From the NCBI GenBank assembly GCA_019351975.1, contig JABBOG010000003.1, positions 62,001 through 126,000 of the forward strand: a DNA stretch of 64,000 nucleotides, read 5' to 3'. A model generated the notes under the pieces. The model was not told the origin of the DNA, ran no database searches, and worked only from the letters and a program-made list of their open reading frames with translations. The translations under genes were made by a program, and so were the position numbers. Below are positions 44,854 to 53,658 of the stretch, piece by piece (position 1 is the stretch's first letter; every line of letters begins with the position of its first letter). This DNA comes from Acidobacteriota bacterium. Its GTDB lineage: Bacteria > Acidobacteriota > Terriglobia > Terriglobales > Acidobacteriaceae.

Positions 44854-45260
44854 CACGACGCCTCCTCTTCGCCTACCAGATCCTCACCGGCCTCTCCGAC
44901 GCCTCCACCGGGCTATTGCTCATCGTCGCGCCCGTCTTCACCTTGCGCCTCATGCAGCTTCACGCCGCACCCGCCGCGCTTCCCTTCCTCTCCTATGCCG
45001 GCGTCTTCGTTCTCTCCGTCGGCATCGCATGTTTCTACGGAGCCATCCTCACCCGCCGTCCCCTCATGGCAGACAAGCTCGAAGTCGTCTGGCTCCTCAC
45101 CGGCATCACCCGCGCGCTCGTCGCCGCCTTCGTCCTCGTCAGCATCGTCTCCAAAACCCTCGAAGCAGGCTGGATCACCGTCGCCATCACCGACGGCGCT
45201 ATCGCCCTCTTCCAGTTCTACGGCCTTGCCCGCGGATGGTTGAAGCGTGTCGAAGCTTAA
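44850..45260 (+). CDS. Small membrane protein, four TM segments, 136 aa
   Basis: Hydrophobic protein with four segments (LLLIVAPVFTLRLM, FLSYAGVFVLSVGIACFYGA, VVWLLTGITRALVAAFVLVS, GWITVAITDGAIALFQFYGL). No heme or metal motif is evident. The ATG overlaps the stop of the oxidase-like gene (ATGA) and its end overlaps the next gene by 14 bases. I do not recognise the family; a small accessory subunit of the membrane complex is the best guess from its place. Confidence 0.75.
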   Translation: MTRRLLFAYQILTGLSDASTGLLLIVAPVFTLRLMQLHAAPAALPFLSYAGVFVLSVGIACFYGAILTRRPLMADKLEVVWLLTGITRALVAAFVLVSIVSKTLEAGWITVAITDGAIALFQFYGLARGWLKRVEA

Positions 45261-47202
45261 GCAGCTCGCATCCGGTTGGCGAGGTATCTGCCTCGTCGCG
45301 ATCACCTACGTCTACTTCCTCATCTTCGCGCAGTTCGCCTTCCTCCATCGCCTCGCTACCCTCGGCATCGCGGACACGCACCTCAAGCTGGTCATGGCCT
45401 CCATGGCCATCGGCGGCATCCTCTTCAGCCTCATCGCCGCACGCCTTCAAACCGCCACCCCACCGCTCAGCCCCTCCGCTCGCCTGCGCGCCGCCCTCAT
45501 CCTCAGCGCCGCCGCCGCGCTTCTCACCCTGCTTCCACTCAATCTCTTCGCCAGCCTCGCCGTCGCCTTTCTCATCGGCACCGGCCTCGGCCTGCTCACC
45601 GTAACCCTCGTCACCCACCTGCCAACGTGGCTCGGCCCAACCGACCCAATCCTCCAGGTCGGTCTCGGCACAGGCCTCGGCTACTTCATCTGCAACTTCC
45701 CTCCGATCTTCGCAGCGTCGCCGCAAACGCAATCGTTCATCGCCGCAACCCTCTGCCTGCTCGGCCTCTTCGCTGTCGGCATCGCCCGTCCCATGCAGCC
45801 TGCAGCGCAGCCTCAGCCCGCACTGCCCCCACCCGCCCGCACTCTTTCCTTCCCCATCGTCCTCGCCTGCTTCACCGCTCTTGTCTGGCTTGACTCCGCC
45901 GCCTTCTTCATCATCCAGAGCACCCCCGCCCTCAAAGCTGGCACATGGGTAGGTTCCGCGCATCTCTGGCTGAACGGCAGCCTTCACCTCGCCGCAGCCA
46001 TCGCCAGCGCGCTCCTGCTCCGGCGTCGCGGCATCGGCGTCGTTCTCAGCACCGCCTTCCTCGCTCTCGCCATCGCATGCCTTCTCCTGCTCGACCCCAA
46101 CCGCGCTCTGCTCGCCTCTCTCTTCTATCCCGTCGGCGTCTCGCTCTACTCCGTCGCCCTCGTCGCCTATCCCGCGCTCCTCTTCGGCCCCGCCACCCTT
46201 TCCAACCGAGCCCATCGCGCCGGTTGGATCTACGCCATCGCTGGCTGGATCGGCTCCGCCATGGGCATCGGCATGGCGCAGAATCTTCGCCACGTTCCCG
46301 TCGCCTTTGTCGCCATCGCGGGCACCGTCATCCTCGGCCCACAAATCTCTCACCTCACCATCAGGCGCTCCCGCGAACTCACCGCCGTCGCCGCCATCCT
46401 CACCCTTTCACTCCTCGTCGATCTCGCACTCCGAGCCCATCACACCCACACACCTCCACTCTCCGCCATCGAGCGCGGCCGTCGGGTCTACATCGCCGAA
46501 GGCTGCATCAACTGCCACTCCCAATACATCCGCCCCAACAGCACCGACGTCCTCATGTGGGGTCCCGCGCAGACCATCGAAGAGCTGCGCCAACAGCATC
46601 CCCCGCTCATCGGCAACCGCCGTCAGGGACCGGATCTCTCCGAGGTCGGCGGCCGTCGCTCCCCCCTCTGGCTGCGCGCGCACTTCTACAAGCCCCGCCA
46701 GGTCAGCCACGCCTCCTTCATGCCCTCCTACAAATACCTCTTCCAGAACTCCAACCGCGGCAACGACCTCATCGCCTACCTCAACAGCCTCAAAAGCCCC
46801 ACCTACCCGCAGCACATTCAGGCCGAACAGGCATGGCATCCCTCCGCTGCGGCCGTGGCCTCTGCCAATCCCACCACCGGCGCGCATCTCTTCGCCAACT
46901 ACTGCGCCACCTGCCACCAATCCAACGGACTCACCCGCCAAACCTGGCACAACGACTTCAAACATCTTCCGCCCACCCTTTCCACCGGCTCCTGGTCACG
47001 CCTGCAGCCCTCCGATACTCCCGCGCAGCGCCAACACATCCTCGCTCGCATCATCAAATTCGGCATCCCCGGAACAGACATGCCGGGTCACGAATACCTC
47101 CCCGACAACGACGTCGCCGACATCGCTCTCTGGCTAAGCCAATCCATCGCGCAGCCACATCAATCTGTAACCAACCACACCACCACTGGAGAACTTCAAT
47201 GA
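45247..47202 (+). CDS. Polytopic membrane domain fused to CcoO-like and second cytochrome c modules
   Basis: 651 residues in two halves. Residues 1-400 contain about twelve hydrophobic segments, loosely MFS-like by size and layout, family uncertain. The second half has a CcoO-like cytochrome c with CINCHSQYIRP (about 419) and the CcoO-typical NRRQGPDLSEVGGRRS and MPSYKYLF; then CATCH (about 553) with PGTDMPGHEYL as the likely Met-ligand side, resembling CcoP. Thus a diheme electron arm is attached to a polytopic domain instead of one anchor helix. Start is GTG 45247. It works most likely with the oxidase-like protein two genes upstream. The stop overlaps yceI. Confidence 0.8.
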   Translation: MSKLKQLASGWRGICLVAITYVYFLIFAQFAFLHRLATLGIADTHLKLVMASMAIGGILFSLIAARLQTATPPLSPSARLRAALILSAAAALLTLLPLNLFASLAVAFLIGTGLGLLTVTLVTHLPTWLGPTDPILQVGLGTGLGYFICNFPPIFAASPQTQSFIAATLCLLGLFAVGIARPMQPAAQPQPALPPPARTLSFPIVLACFTALVWLDSAAFFIIQSTPALKAGTWVGSAHLWLNGSLHLAAAIASALLLRRRGIGVVLSTAFLALAIACLLLLDPNRALLASLFYPVGVSLYSVALVAYPALLFGPATLSNRAHRAGWIYAIAGWIGSAMGIGMAQNLRHVPVAFVAIAGTVILGPQISHLTIRRSRELTAVAAILTLSLLVDLALRAHHTHTPPLSAIERGRRVYIAEGCINCHSQYIRPNSTDVLMWGPAQTIEELRQQHPPLIGNRRQGPDLSEVGGRRSPLWLRAHFYKPRQVSHASFMPSYKYLFQNSNRGNDLIAYLNSLKSPTYPQHIQAEQAWHPSAAAVASANPTTGAHLFANYCATCHQSNGLTRQTWHNDFKHLPPTLSTGSWSRLQPSDTPAQRQHILARIIKFGIPGTDMPGHEYLPDNDVADIALWLSQSIAQPHQSVTNHTTTGELQ

Positions 47203-47771
47203 AAGCCTTCGCCTCCTCGCTCATCCTCGCCCTCCCCTTCGCCCTCATCGGCTCCGCTCTAGCGCAGCACAGCACCTTCACCGTCAATCCCGGCGCTAGC
47301 AAAGTTAACATGACCCTCAAAACCAACCACGACAACGTTCTCGGCAGCTTCCACATCCAATCCGGCGCGATCCAATACGACAACAGCGCTCACACCATGG
47401 CAGGCTCCGTCGTCGTCGCCGCAGGCAGTGGCGACACCGGCAACCAGAGCCGCGATAAAAAGATGGACAAAGACATCCTCGAAACCCAGAAATACACCAC
47501 CGTCACCTTCGCCCCCAGGAGCTACACAGGAAACATCGCCCCCTCCGGCGACTCCACCATTCAGGTCACTGGCGTCATCACCCTCCTCGGCAACCCACAC
47601 GACATCACCATCCCCATGCAGATCCACATCGACGCCAACAACGCCACCGCCAAAGCAAGCTTCCCCATCCCCTACGTCCAGTGGGGCCTCAAAGACCCAA
47701 GTTTCTTCGTCCTCAAAGCCCAGAAAGAAGTCGACATCGACCTCAACCTCGCCGGCACCATCGCTCACTAA
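47199..47771 (+). CDS. YceI family periplasmic protein (polyisoprenoid-binding lipocalin-like)
   Basis: 190 residues: a signal peptide (to about ALAQ) and one YceI beta-barrel, with NPGASKVNMTLKTNHDNVLGSF at the start, FAPRSYTGNI in the middle and DPSFFVLKAQKEVDIDLNL at the end. YceI-fold proteins such as Thermus TT1927b bind polyisoprenoid chains in the barrel. The ATG overlaps the cytochrome fusion's stop (ATGA). A polyprenyl synthase begins the same operon, so a shared isoprenoid ligand is an attractive inference. Last coupled gene of the unit. Confidence 0.92.
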   Translation: MKAFASSLILALPFALIGSALAQHSTFTVNPGASKVNMTLKTNHDNVLGSFHIQSGAIQYDNSAHTMAGSVVVAAGSGDTGNQSRDKKMDKDILETQKYTTVTFAPRSYTGNIAPSGDSTIQVTGVITLLGNPHDITIPMQIHIDANNATAKASFPIPYVQWGLKDPSFFVLKAQKEVDIDLNLAGTIAH

Positions 47772-47947
47772 CCGCGCGCTTCCAAACAACGCATCCAACA
47801 TCCCTGTTTGAGCAGAACTCTTCCCTCCAACCGCATCAGAGTTCTGCTCCCTCAGGGGCACACCCAGCTTCCGCATCTCGCGTACAGCAAATCCCATCAC
47901 GGCCAGCACTCTGATCGAAAGAGGCTTCCGCACCGGAGCTCATCACC

Positions 47948-50884
47948 TTGCCTCAGACTTTTCTTAAGCCCTCTCTCACATCCGCGATCGCATCGGTCGT
48001 CTTCGGCCTGAACCTCGCCGCTGCTGCCTTGGCACAAATGCCACTTCAGCACCGCATCCTCCCTCGCTCGTTCGCCCTCGGCGCTACAGTGTCCATCAGC
48101 CTGATTACCGGCACCATCTCCGACATCAGCGGTGCCCCCATCCCCTCCGCGACCATCACGCTCTCCAACGCCGACGGCATCCTCCGCAGCGCCACCACAT
48201 CCCCCACCGGCACCTTCACCCTCCTCGACATACCAACCGGTGTCTACCTCCTCAAAGCCGCCGCCGCAGGCTTCTCCCCCTACGCCAATCCCAACACCAT
48301 CGTCGCCGTCGGACGCAATCTCCAGCTCTCCATTGTCATGCGTCCCGCCGGTGCCAAAGAAGCCCTCACCGTCACCGCGCAAGGCACCGGTCTCGACACC
48401 TCACAGACCTCCTCCGTCACCAACATCGACAAAGACCGCATCGAAGAATTACCCATCGAAAGCCGCAACTACCTCGTCTTCTCTCTTCTCGCACCGCAGG
48501 TCGCACAAGCCAACCCCGCCATCGCGCAGCAGACGCTCACACAAGGCACCGGCGGCTTCAGCTTCGGCGGCCTCCGCGCCAACAGCAACGCCCTCTACAT
48601 CGACGGCGTCGATGACGATGACGAGTACACCGGATCCAGCCGCACCGAACTCTCCCCCGAAGCCATCAGCGACTTCCAGATCGTCAACCACGGCTTCCAG
48701 GCCCAGTCCGGCGGCGCTGCCGGCGGCTCCATCGACGTCCAAACCCGCGCTGGCATGCGCCTCCAGCACGGCGACGCCTTCATCTTCGTCCAGGACGGCG
48801 CACTCAACGCCGACCCACCCCTCGAAATCCTCCCCTACAAGCCCGACGAGATCCGCCTCCGCACCGGCCTCTCCACCGGTGGCCCTCTCTTCACCAACAA
48901 GACCTTCTACTACATCGCCGCCGAGCAGGAGTACGCCCGCGGCGAAGACGCCAACGATCTCTCCGCCGCCACCATCGCGCAGATCAACCGCTCCATCGCC
49001 ACCATCGGCCCGCTCCCATCTCTCTCCCTCCAGCCCGGCTTCTTCCCCACCACCGAGCAGGAGACCGAATTCTCCGCCCGGCTCGACCATACCTTCGACG
49101 CCAACAACACCCTCATGCTGCGCTACGCTCTCACCAACAACCGCGACGTCAACGACGCCTTCAACATCGACGACCTCTCCGATCGCAGCGCGCGCGGCTC
49201 CGCATTCCACGACGACAACAGCCTCAACGGCACCCTTAGCTCCATCCTCTCCTCCGGCCTCGTCAACAGCCTCAGCTTCGAACTCTCCCAGCGACGCGCC
49301 GTCGACCGCACCCTCTCCACCACCGCTCCAGGCGTCCTCATCCCCGGCATCGCGCAGTTCGGCACCCCCTTCGCAGGCAACGACCGCCGCTTCGAAACCC
49401 ACGCCGAGTTCAGCGAAAGCATCGTCCAGCAACGCGGTAAGCACCTCTTCCAGGCCGGCATCAGCCTGGACCACATCGCCCTTCGCTCCCATGACCTCGA
49501 CGGCTTTCGCGGCCTCTACATCTTCCGCGACCTCACCGCGCTCTCCACCGGCGACGCGGACTTCTACACCCAGTCCTTCGGCAATCCCGACACCAACCTC
49601 GCCGAAATTCGCAGCGCAGCCTACGCGCAGGATCACTGGACACCCTCCTCCAGACTCGCCATCGACTACGGCATCCGCTACGACGACAACCATCTCCCCG
49701 GCCCACTCCCCCAGCACCCCGTCAACATCAGCCCACGCCTCGGCCTCGCATACACCCCGAACTCCTCCTGGGTCATCCGCACCGGCTTCGGCATGTTCTA
49801 CGATCGCTACGATCTCTCCACCATCAACCGCATCCTCGAGTTCAACGGCACCTCCGCCCTCTCGCAGACCGAAGAGGGTCCCGCCGCCGCAGCGCTCTAT
49901 CGGTCCGGAGCGCAGTTCACCTCGCCGCAGCTCCACATCGCACCCAATATCTGGACCGCCCAGCACCACCTCGCCAACCCCTACAGCGAGGTCGCCTCTC
50001 TAGGCGTCGAGCGCTCCCTCCCGCAAGGCTTCACCGCCAAAGCCGAGTACCAGTTTGTTCACGGCGTCCGGCTCGGTCGCACCATCAACGCAAACCTCCT
50101 CCCGCCCGTCATCCTCACACCCCAGAACGCCACCGCTCTTGACATCGATTCCCCCACACCGCAGCAACTCAACCGGCTCATCTTCACCCCCGAACGCATC
50201 AATCCCACCTACAACGCCATCAATCAATTCCAAACCGAAGCCAACTCCAACTACAACGGCACCACCCTCACACTGAACCGCCAGTTCGACGAGCAGTTCG
50301 AGCTCATGGCCGGTTATACCTTCTCCAAAACCATCGACGACGCTTCCTACGACTCCGAGCAGCCGCAAAACCCCTACGACCTCGCCCGCGAGCGCGCCCT
50401 GTCTCTGCAGGACCAGCGAAATCGCTTCATCTTAAGCGGGCTCTGGGTTCTCGGTCCAGACCTCGATGACCCACAGGACCAGGCGCAGGGCCCATCCACC
50501 AGCCCCATCATGCGCGCCCTCACCGGCCTCGAGTTCGCCCCCATCTTCGCTGCAACCTCTGGCTTCCGCGCCAACCCAGTCACCGGCCAGGACACCAACC
50601 ACGAGAACATCTACCCCTTCGCCGCGCGCCCCCTCGGCTACGGTCGCAACGCACTGCAAACCTCACCCAACATCGACCTCGACCTTCGCGTCCTCAAGAT
50701 GGTGCCCCTCTGGTGCGGCCACCTCGACATCGTCGCCGAGTCCTTCAACCTCCTCAATCACACCAACGTCTCTCTCCTCAACACCGCATACGGCACCGGC
50801 ACCTCCCCACTCCCCAGCTTCGGCGCTCCCATCGCCGCCTCCACCGCACGCCGCATCCAGTTCTCCCTCGACTTCGAATATTGA
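47948..50884 (+). CDS. Oar-like outer-membrane receptor with carboxypeptidase-regulatory-like domain
   Basis: 978 residues. Signal peptide to about AALAQ, then a carboxypeptidase regulatory-like fold (LITGTISDISGAPIPSATIT to VAVGRNLQLSIVM, residues 50-130), a plug-like region (VTAQGTGLDTSQTSSVTNID, IEELPIESRNYLVF) and a long beta-barrel ending FSLDFEY. This layout is widespread and multicopy in Acidobacteriota; the family is related to TonB-dependent receptors, and its substrates are mostly unknown, often glycans or peptides. Start is TTG 47948 with GGAG about 9 bases upstream. It follows yceI after a 176-base gap, so it may belong to a separate transcript. Confidence 0.88.
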   Translation: MPQTFLKPSLTSAIASVVFGLNLAAAALAQMPLQHRILPRSFALGATVSISLITGTISDISGAPIPSATITLSNADGILRSATTSPTGTFTLLDIPTGVYLLKAAAAGFSPYANPNTIVAVGRNLQLSIVMRPAGAKEALTVTAQGTGLDTSQTSSVTNIDKDRIEELPIESRNYLVFSLLAPQVAQANPAIAQQTLTQGTGGFSFGGLRANSNALYIDGVDDDDEYTGSSRTELSPEAISDFQIVNHGFQAQSGGAAGGSIDVQTRAGMRLQHGDAFIFVQDGALNADPPLEILPYKPDEIRLRTGLSTGGPLFTNKTFYYIAAEQEYARGEDANDLSAATIAQINRSIATIGPLPSLSLQPGFFPTTEQETEFSARLDHTFDANNTLMLRYALTNNRDVNDAFNIDDLSDRSARGSAFHDDNSLNGTLSSILSSGLVNSLSFELSQRRAVDRTLSTTAPGVLIPGIAQFGTPFAGNDRRFETHAEFSESIVQQRGKHLFQAGISLDHIALRSHDLDGFRGLYIFRDLTALSTGDADFYTQSFGNPDTNLAEIRSAAYAQDHWTPSSRLAIDYGIRYDDNHLPGPLPQHPVNISPRLGLAYTPNSSWVIRTGFGMFYDRYDLSTINRILEFNGTSALSQTEEGPAAAALYRSGAQFTSPQLHIAPNIWTAQHHLANPYSEVASLGVERSLPQGFTAKAEYQFVHGVRLGRTINANLLPPVILTPQNATALDIDSPTPQQLNRLIFTPERINPTYNAINQFQTEANSNYNGTTLTLNRQFDEQFELMAGYTFSKTIDDASYDSEQPQNPYDLARERALSLQDQRNRFILSGLWVLGPDLDDPQDQAQGPSTSPIMRALTGLEFAPIFAATSGFRANPVTGQDTNHENIYPFAARPLGYGRNALQTSPNIDLDLRVLKMVPLWCGHLDIVAESFNLLNHTNVSLLNTAYGTGTSPLPSFGAPIAASTARRIQFSLDFEY

Positions 50885-51012
50885 CCCCTCAAAGATTCCC
50901 TCCACAAATCCAATCGCAGCAGCTATCGTTGTAGTCGCCGTCGCACTCAACGATTCGCTGCATCTCCACCGCAGCATCGTCAAACCGAGTCCGTCCGTGC
51001 AGGAGTGTCTCT

Positions 51013-52335
51013 TTGAACCGATATCTTGCGAAGGCCACCATCGTAGGCGCGCTCGGCGGCCTGCTCTTCGGCTTCGACACCGCCGTCATCGCCGGCACCA
51101 CCGAGCAGCTCACCAGCGTCTTCCATCTCACCCCCTGGACCCTCGGCCTCACCGTCTCCATCGGTCTCGCCGGAACCATCCTCGGCTCCCTGACCTCCGG
51201 CGTCCTCGGCCAGAAGATTGGCGGCCGCGAAGCCCTTCGCATCATGGCCATCCTGTACACCCTCTCCGCCATCGGCTGCGCCTTCGCCTGGAACTGGGAC
51301 GCGCTGATGGTCGCCCGCTTCATCGGCGGCATTGGTATTGGCGGATCTTCCGTGCTCGGCCCGGTCTATATCGCAGAGCTCGCGCCCGCGAAGTGGCGTG
51401 GCCGCATGGTCGGCCTCTTCCAGATCAACATCGTCGTCGGCATCCTTCTCGCCTATCTCTCCAACTACATCATCGTCACGCGGCATCTTGGCGCAACGCA
51501 GTGGCGCTGGGAGTTCGGCATGGCCATCGTTCCCTCCGCCATCTTCCTCGTCATGCTCTACGGCATCCCTCGCAGCTCACGCTGGCTCGTCACCACCAAC
51601 CAGACCGACGAAGCCCTCGACGTCCTCCGCCTCATGGGCTCGCCCAACTCCGAAGAAGAACTCCAGCAGATCATCGCCTCCGTCCATCTCGAACGCGGCG
51701 TCAAATCCGAGCCGCTCTTCAACGGCAAGTACAACCTCCCCATCTTCCTCGCCATCTCCATCGGCCTCTTCAACCAGCTCTCCGGCATCAACGCCCTTCT
51801 CTACTACTCCAACTCCATCTTCGCCTCCGCCGGCTTCAGCTCCGACGCCGCCGCCCTCCAGACCGTTGGCGTCGGCCTCGTCAACCTCCTCGCCACGCTC
51901 CTCGGCATGAGCCTCATCGACAAGCTCGGCCGCAAGACCCTCCTTCTGATTGGCTCCGTCGGCATGGTGTTCGCGCTCGCTGGCGTCGCCGGCATCTTCT
52001 ATACCAACACCCACCACGTCCTTCTCATGTGGCTCTTCATGATGTTCATCGTCTTCTTCGCCGTCTCGCAGGGCTCCGTCATCTGGGTCTACATCTCCGA
52101 GGTCTTCCCCTCGCGCGTCCGCTCCAAAGGCCAAAGCGTCGGCTGCTCCTCACACTGGATCATGAACGCCATCATCGCAGGCATCTTCCCCATCATCGCC
52201 GCGAAGAGCCATGCACTCCCGTTCGTCTTCTTTGCCGCTATGATGGCCCTGCAGTTCTTCGTCGTCCTCTTCATCTACCCCGAAACCAAGCAGAAATCCC
52301 TCGAACAAATCCAAGCCAACTTCGGCCTCGGATAG
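51013..52335 (+). CDS. MFS sugar porter (XylE/AraE-like)
   Basis: 440-residue, twelve-segment sugar:proton symporter. Signatures: GGLLFGFDTAVIAG in segment 1, RFIGGIGIGGSSVLGPVYIAELAPAKWRGR in loops 3-5, FNQLSGINALLYYSN in segment 7, and PETKQKSLEQI at the end. The IPRSSRWLV motif is also typical of sugar porters. TTG 51013 is preceded by AGGAG with a 7-base spacing. Probable sugars are pentoses or hexoses; exact substrate unknown. Separated by 128 bases from the Oar-like receptor upstream, which might deliver substrates to it. Confidence 0.92.
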   Translation: MNRYLAKATIVGALGGLLFGFDTAVIAGTTEQLTSVFHLTPWTLGLTVSIGLAGTILGSLTSGVLGQKIGGREALRIMAILYTLSAIGCAFAWNWDALMVARFIGGIGIGGSSVLGPVYIAELAPAKWRGRMVGLFQINIVVGILLAYLSNYIIVTRHLGATQWRWEFGMAIVPSAIFLVMLYGIPRSSRWLVTTNQTDEALDVLRLMGSPNSEEELQQIIASVHLERGVKSEPLFNGKYNLPIFLAISIGLFNQLSGINALLYYSNSIFASAGFSSDAAALQTVGVGLVNLLATLLGMSLIDKLGRKTLLLIGSVGMVFALAGVAGIFYTNTHHVLLMWLFMMFIVFFAVSQGSVIWVYISEVFPSRVRSKGQSVGCSSHWIMNAIIAGIFPIIAAKSHALPFVFFAAMMALQFFVVLFIYPETKQKSLEQIQANFGLG

Positions 52336-52480
52336 AACCATCTTCCGCCGAGTTGGGATCACGCCGCGCGCTTGAGACAAGGCCGCCCCGCAAGGATCCC
52401 CCACCGATGCGATCTCGTGTTTATCCGCCGCAGCCTTGCCCTAACGTCCCCACAGCCATTCGCGCTAAACTCACATCGGC

Positions 52481-53380
52481 ATGAAACTCACCGGCTGCGG
52501 CACCGCTCTCGTCACTCCCTTCCATCCCGACGGCTCCCTCGACGAGCCCGCCCTCACCTCCCTCGTCCACACTCAAGTCGACGCCGGCGTCTCCATCCTC
52601 ATCCCCTGCGGCACCACCGGCGAAGCCTCCACCCTCACCGAAACCGAAACCACGCGCGTCATCGAGCTCACCATCGCCGCCGCCGCAGGCCGCGTCCCCG
52701 TCTTCGCCGGATGCACCCACAACGCCACCGCGCAGGCCGTCCTCAACGCCCAGCGCCTCGCCAGGATCCCCGGCCTCACTGGCATCCTCACCGCCAACCC
52801 CTACTACAACCGCCCCTCGCAGGAGGGCCAGTTCCAGCACTTCCGCGCCATCGCCCACGCCATCGACCTCCCCGTCATCCTCTACAACATCCCCGGCCGC
52901 ACCGCCACCAACCTCCTCCCCGAAACCGCCCTTCGCCTCGCCGAGATCCCCAACATCACCGCCATCAAGGAATCCAGCGGCGTCATGGGCCAGATCACCG
53001 AGCTCCTCACCCACGCCCCCGCCCACTTCTCCGTCCTCGCCGGCGACGACGCCCTCGCCCTCCCCGTCATCGCCCTCGGCGGCAATGGACTTATCTCGGT
53101 TGCCTCCAACGCCATCCCCGGCCCCATGTCCCAGATGATCGCCGCCGCCGCCCTCACCGGAACCCCCGAAGCCTGGTCCACCGCCCGCGCCCTCAACGCC
53201 CGCTACTTCGCCCTCATGCAGGCCCACTTCGCCGAACCCAGCCCTGCTCCCATCAAAGCCGTGCTCGCCCTCCTCGGCCTCTGCTCCGAAACCCTCCGCC
53301 TCCCCATGGTCCCCGTCACCCCCACCCTCCGCTCCAAACTCCAATCCCTCCTCCAAGAGCTCAAACTCCTGCCGCAATAA
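52481..53380 (+). CDS. dapA: 4-hydroxy-tetrahydrodipicolinate synthase
   Basis: First committed enzyme of lysine/diaminopimelate synthesis; condenses pyruvate with aspartate semialdehyde. 299 residues. Motifs: ALVTPFHPDGSLD, CGTTGEASTLTETE (substrate site), NPYYNRPSQEGQFQHF, LYNIPGRTA and the Schiff-base lysine in ITAIKESSG (about 163). GNGLISVASN supports the assignment. dapD lies 800 bases downstream, separated by the DUF4160/DUF2442 pair. Confidence 0.94.
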   Translation: MKLTGCGTALVTPFHPDGSLDEPALTSLVHTQVDAGVSILIPCGTTGEASTLTETETTRVIELTIAAAAGRVPVFAGCTHNATAQAVLNAQRLARIPGLTGILTANPYYNRPSQEGQFQHFRAIAHAIDLPVILYNIPGRTATNLLPETALRLAEIPNITAIKESSGVMGQITELLTHAPAHFSVLAGDDALALPVIALGGNGLISVASNAIPGPMSQMIAAAALTGTPEAWSTARALNARYFALMQAHFAEPSPAPIKAVLALLGLCSETLRLPMVPVTPTLRSKLQSLLQELKLLPQ

Positions 53381-53409
53381 CCCAAGCGCTTCGCTTTACT
53401 GGTACTCTA

Positions 53410-53658
53410 ATGCCTACGGTTCTTCGTATAGACGGTTACCAGGTCATGATCTATCTGGATGACCATCTTCCAGCTCACGTTCATGTATTCGCAAGAGGAT
53501 GTGAACTGGTCGTCAACCTCAACCAGCCACCGGCTTACGTCAACGTCCGCAACAACAACGGCTTCAAAACCCCCGAGATTGGCAACATCCTGCGCCTCGT
53601 GCAACGACACCGCGACAGTTTGCGCGAGATGTGGAAAGGGATCCATGGAGACATTTGA
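53410..53658 (+). CDS. DUF4160 family protein (toxin-antitoxin-like)
   Basis: 82 residues. PTVLRIDGYQVMIYLDDHLPAHVHVFARG is the DUF4160 signature (HxPPHxHV type), followed by a short C-terminal helix region RLVQRHRDSLREMWKGI. DUF4160 genes are almost always adjacent to DUF2442 genes, as here, and the pair is thought to be a toxin-antitoxin-like module; activity has not been shown from sequence. Its 3' end overlaps the DUF2442 gene by 14 bases. It sits between dapA and dapD. Confidence 0.88.
   Translation: MPTVLRIDGYQVMIYLDDHLPAHVHVFARGCELVVNLNQPPAYVNVRNNNGFKTPEIGNILRLVQRHRDSLREMWKGIHGDI

Noticed and set aside
52372-53409. Long plus-strand frame overlapping dapA
   Set aside because: Arg/Pro/His-rich shadow frame. 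Only its last 82 codons, from ATG 53410, form a recognisable protein (DUF4160).
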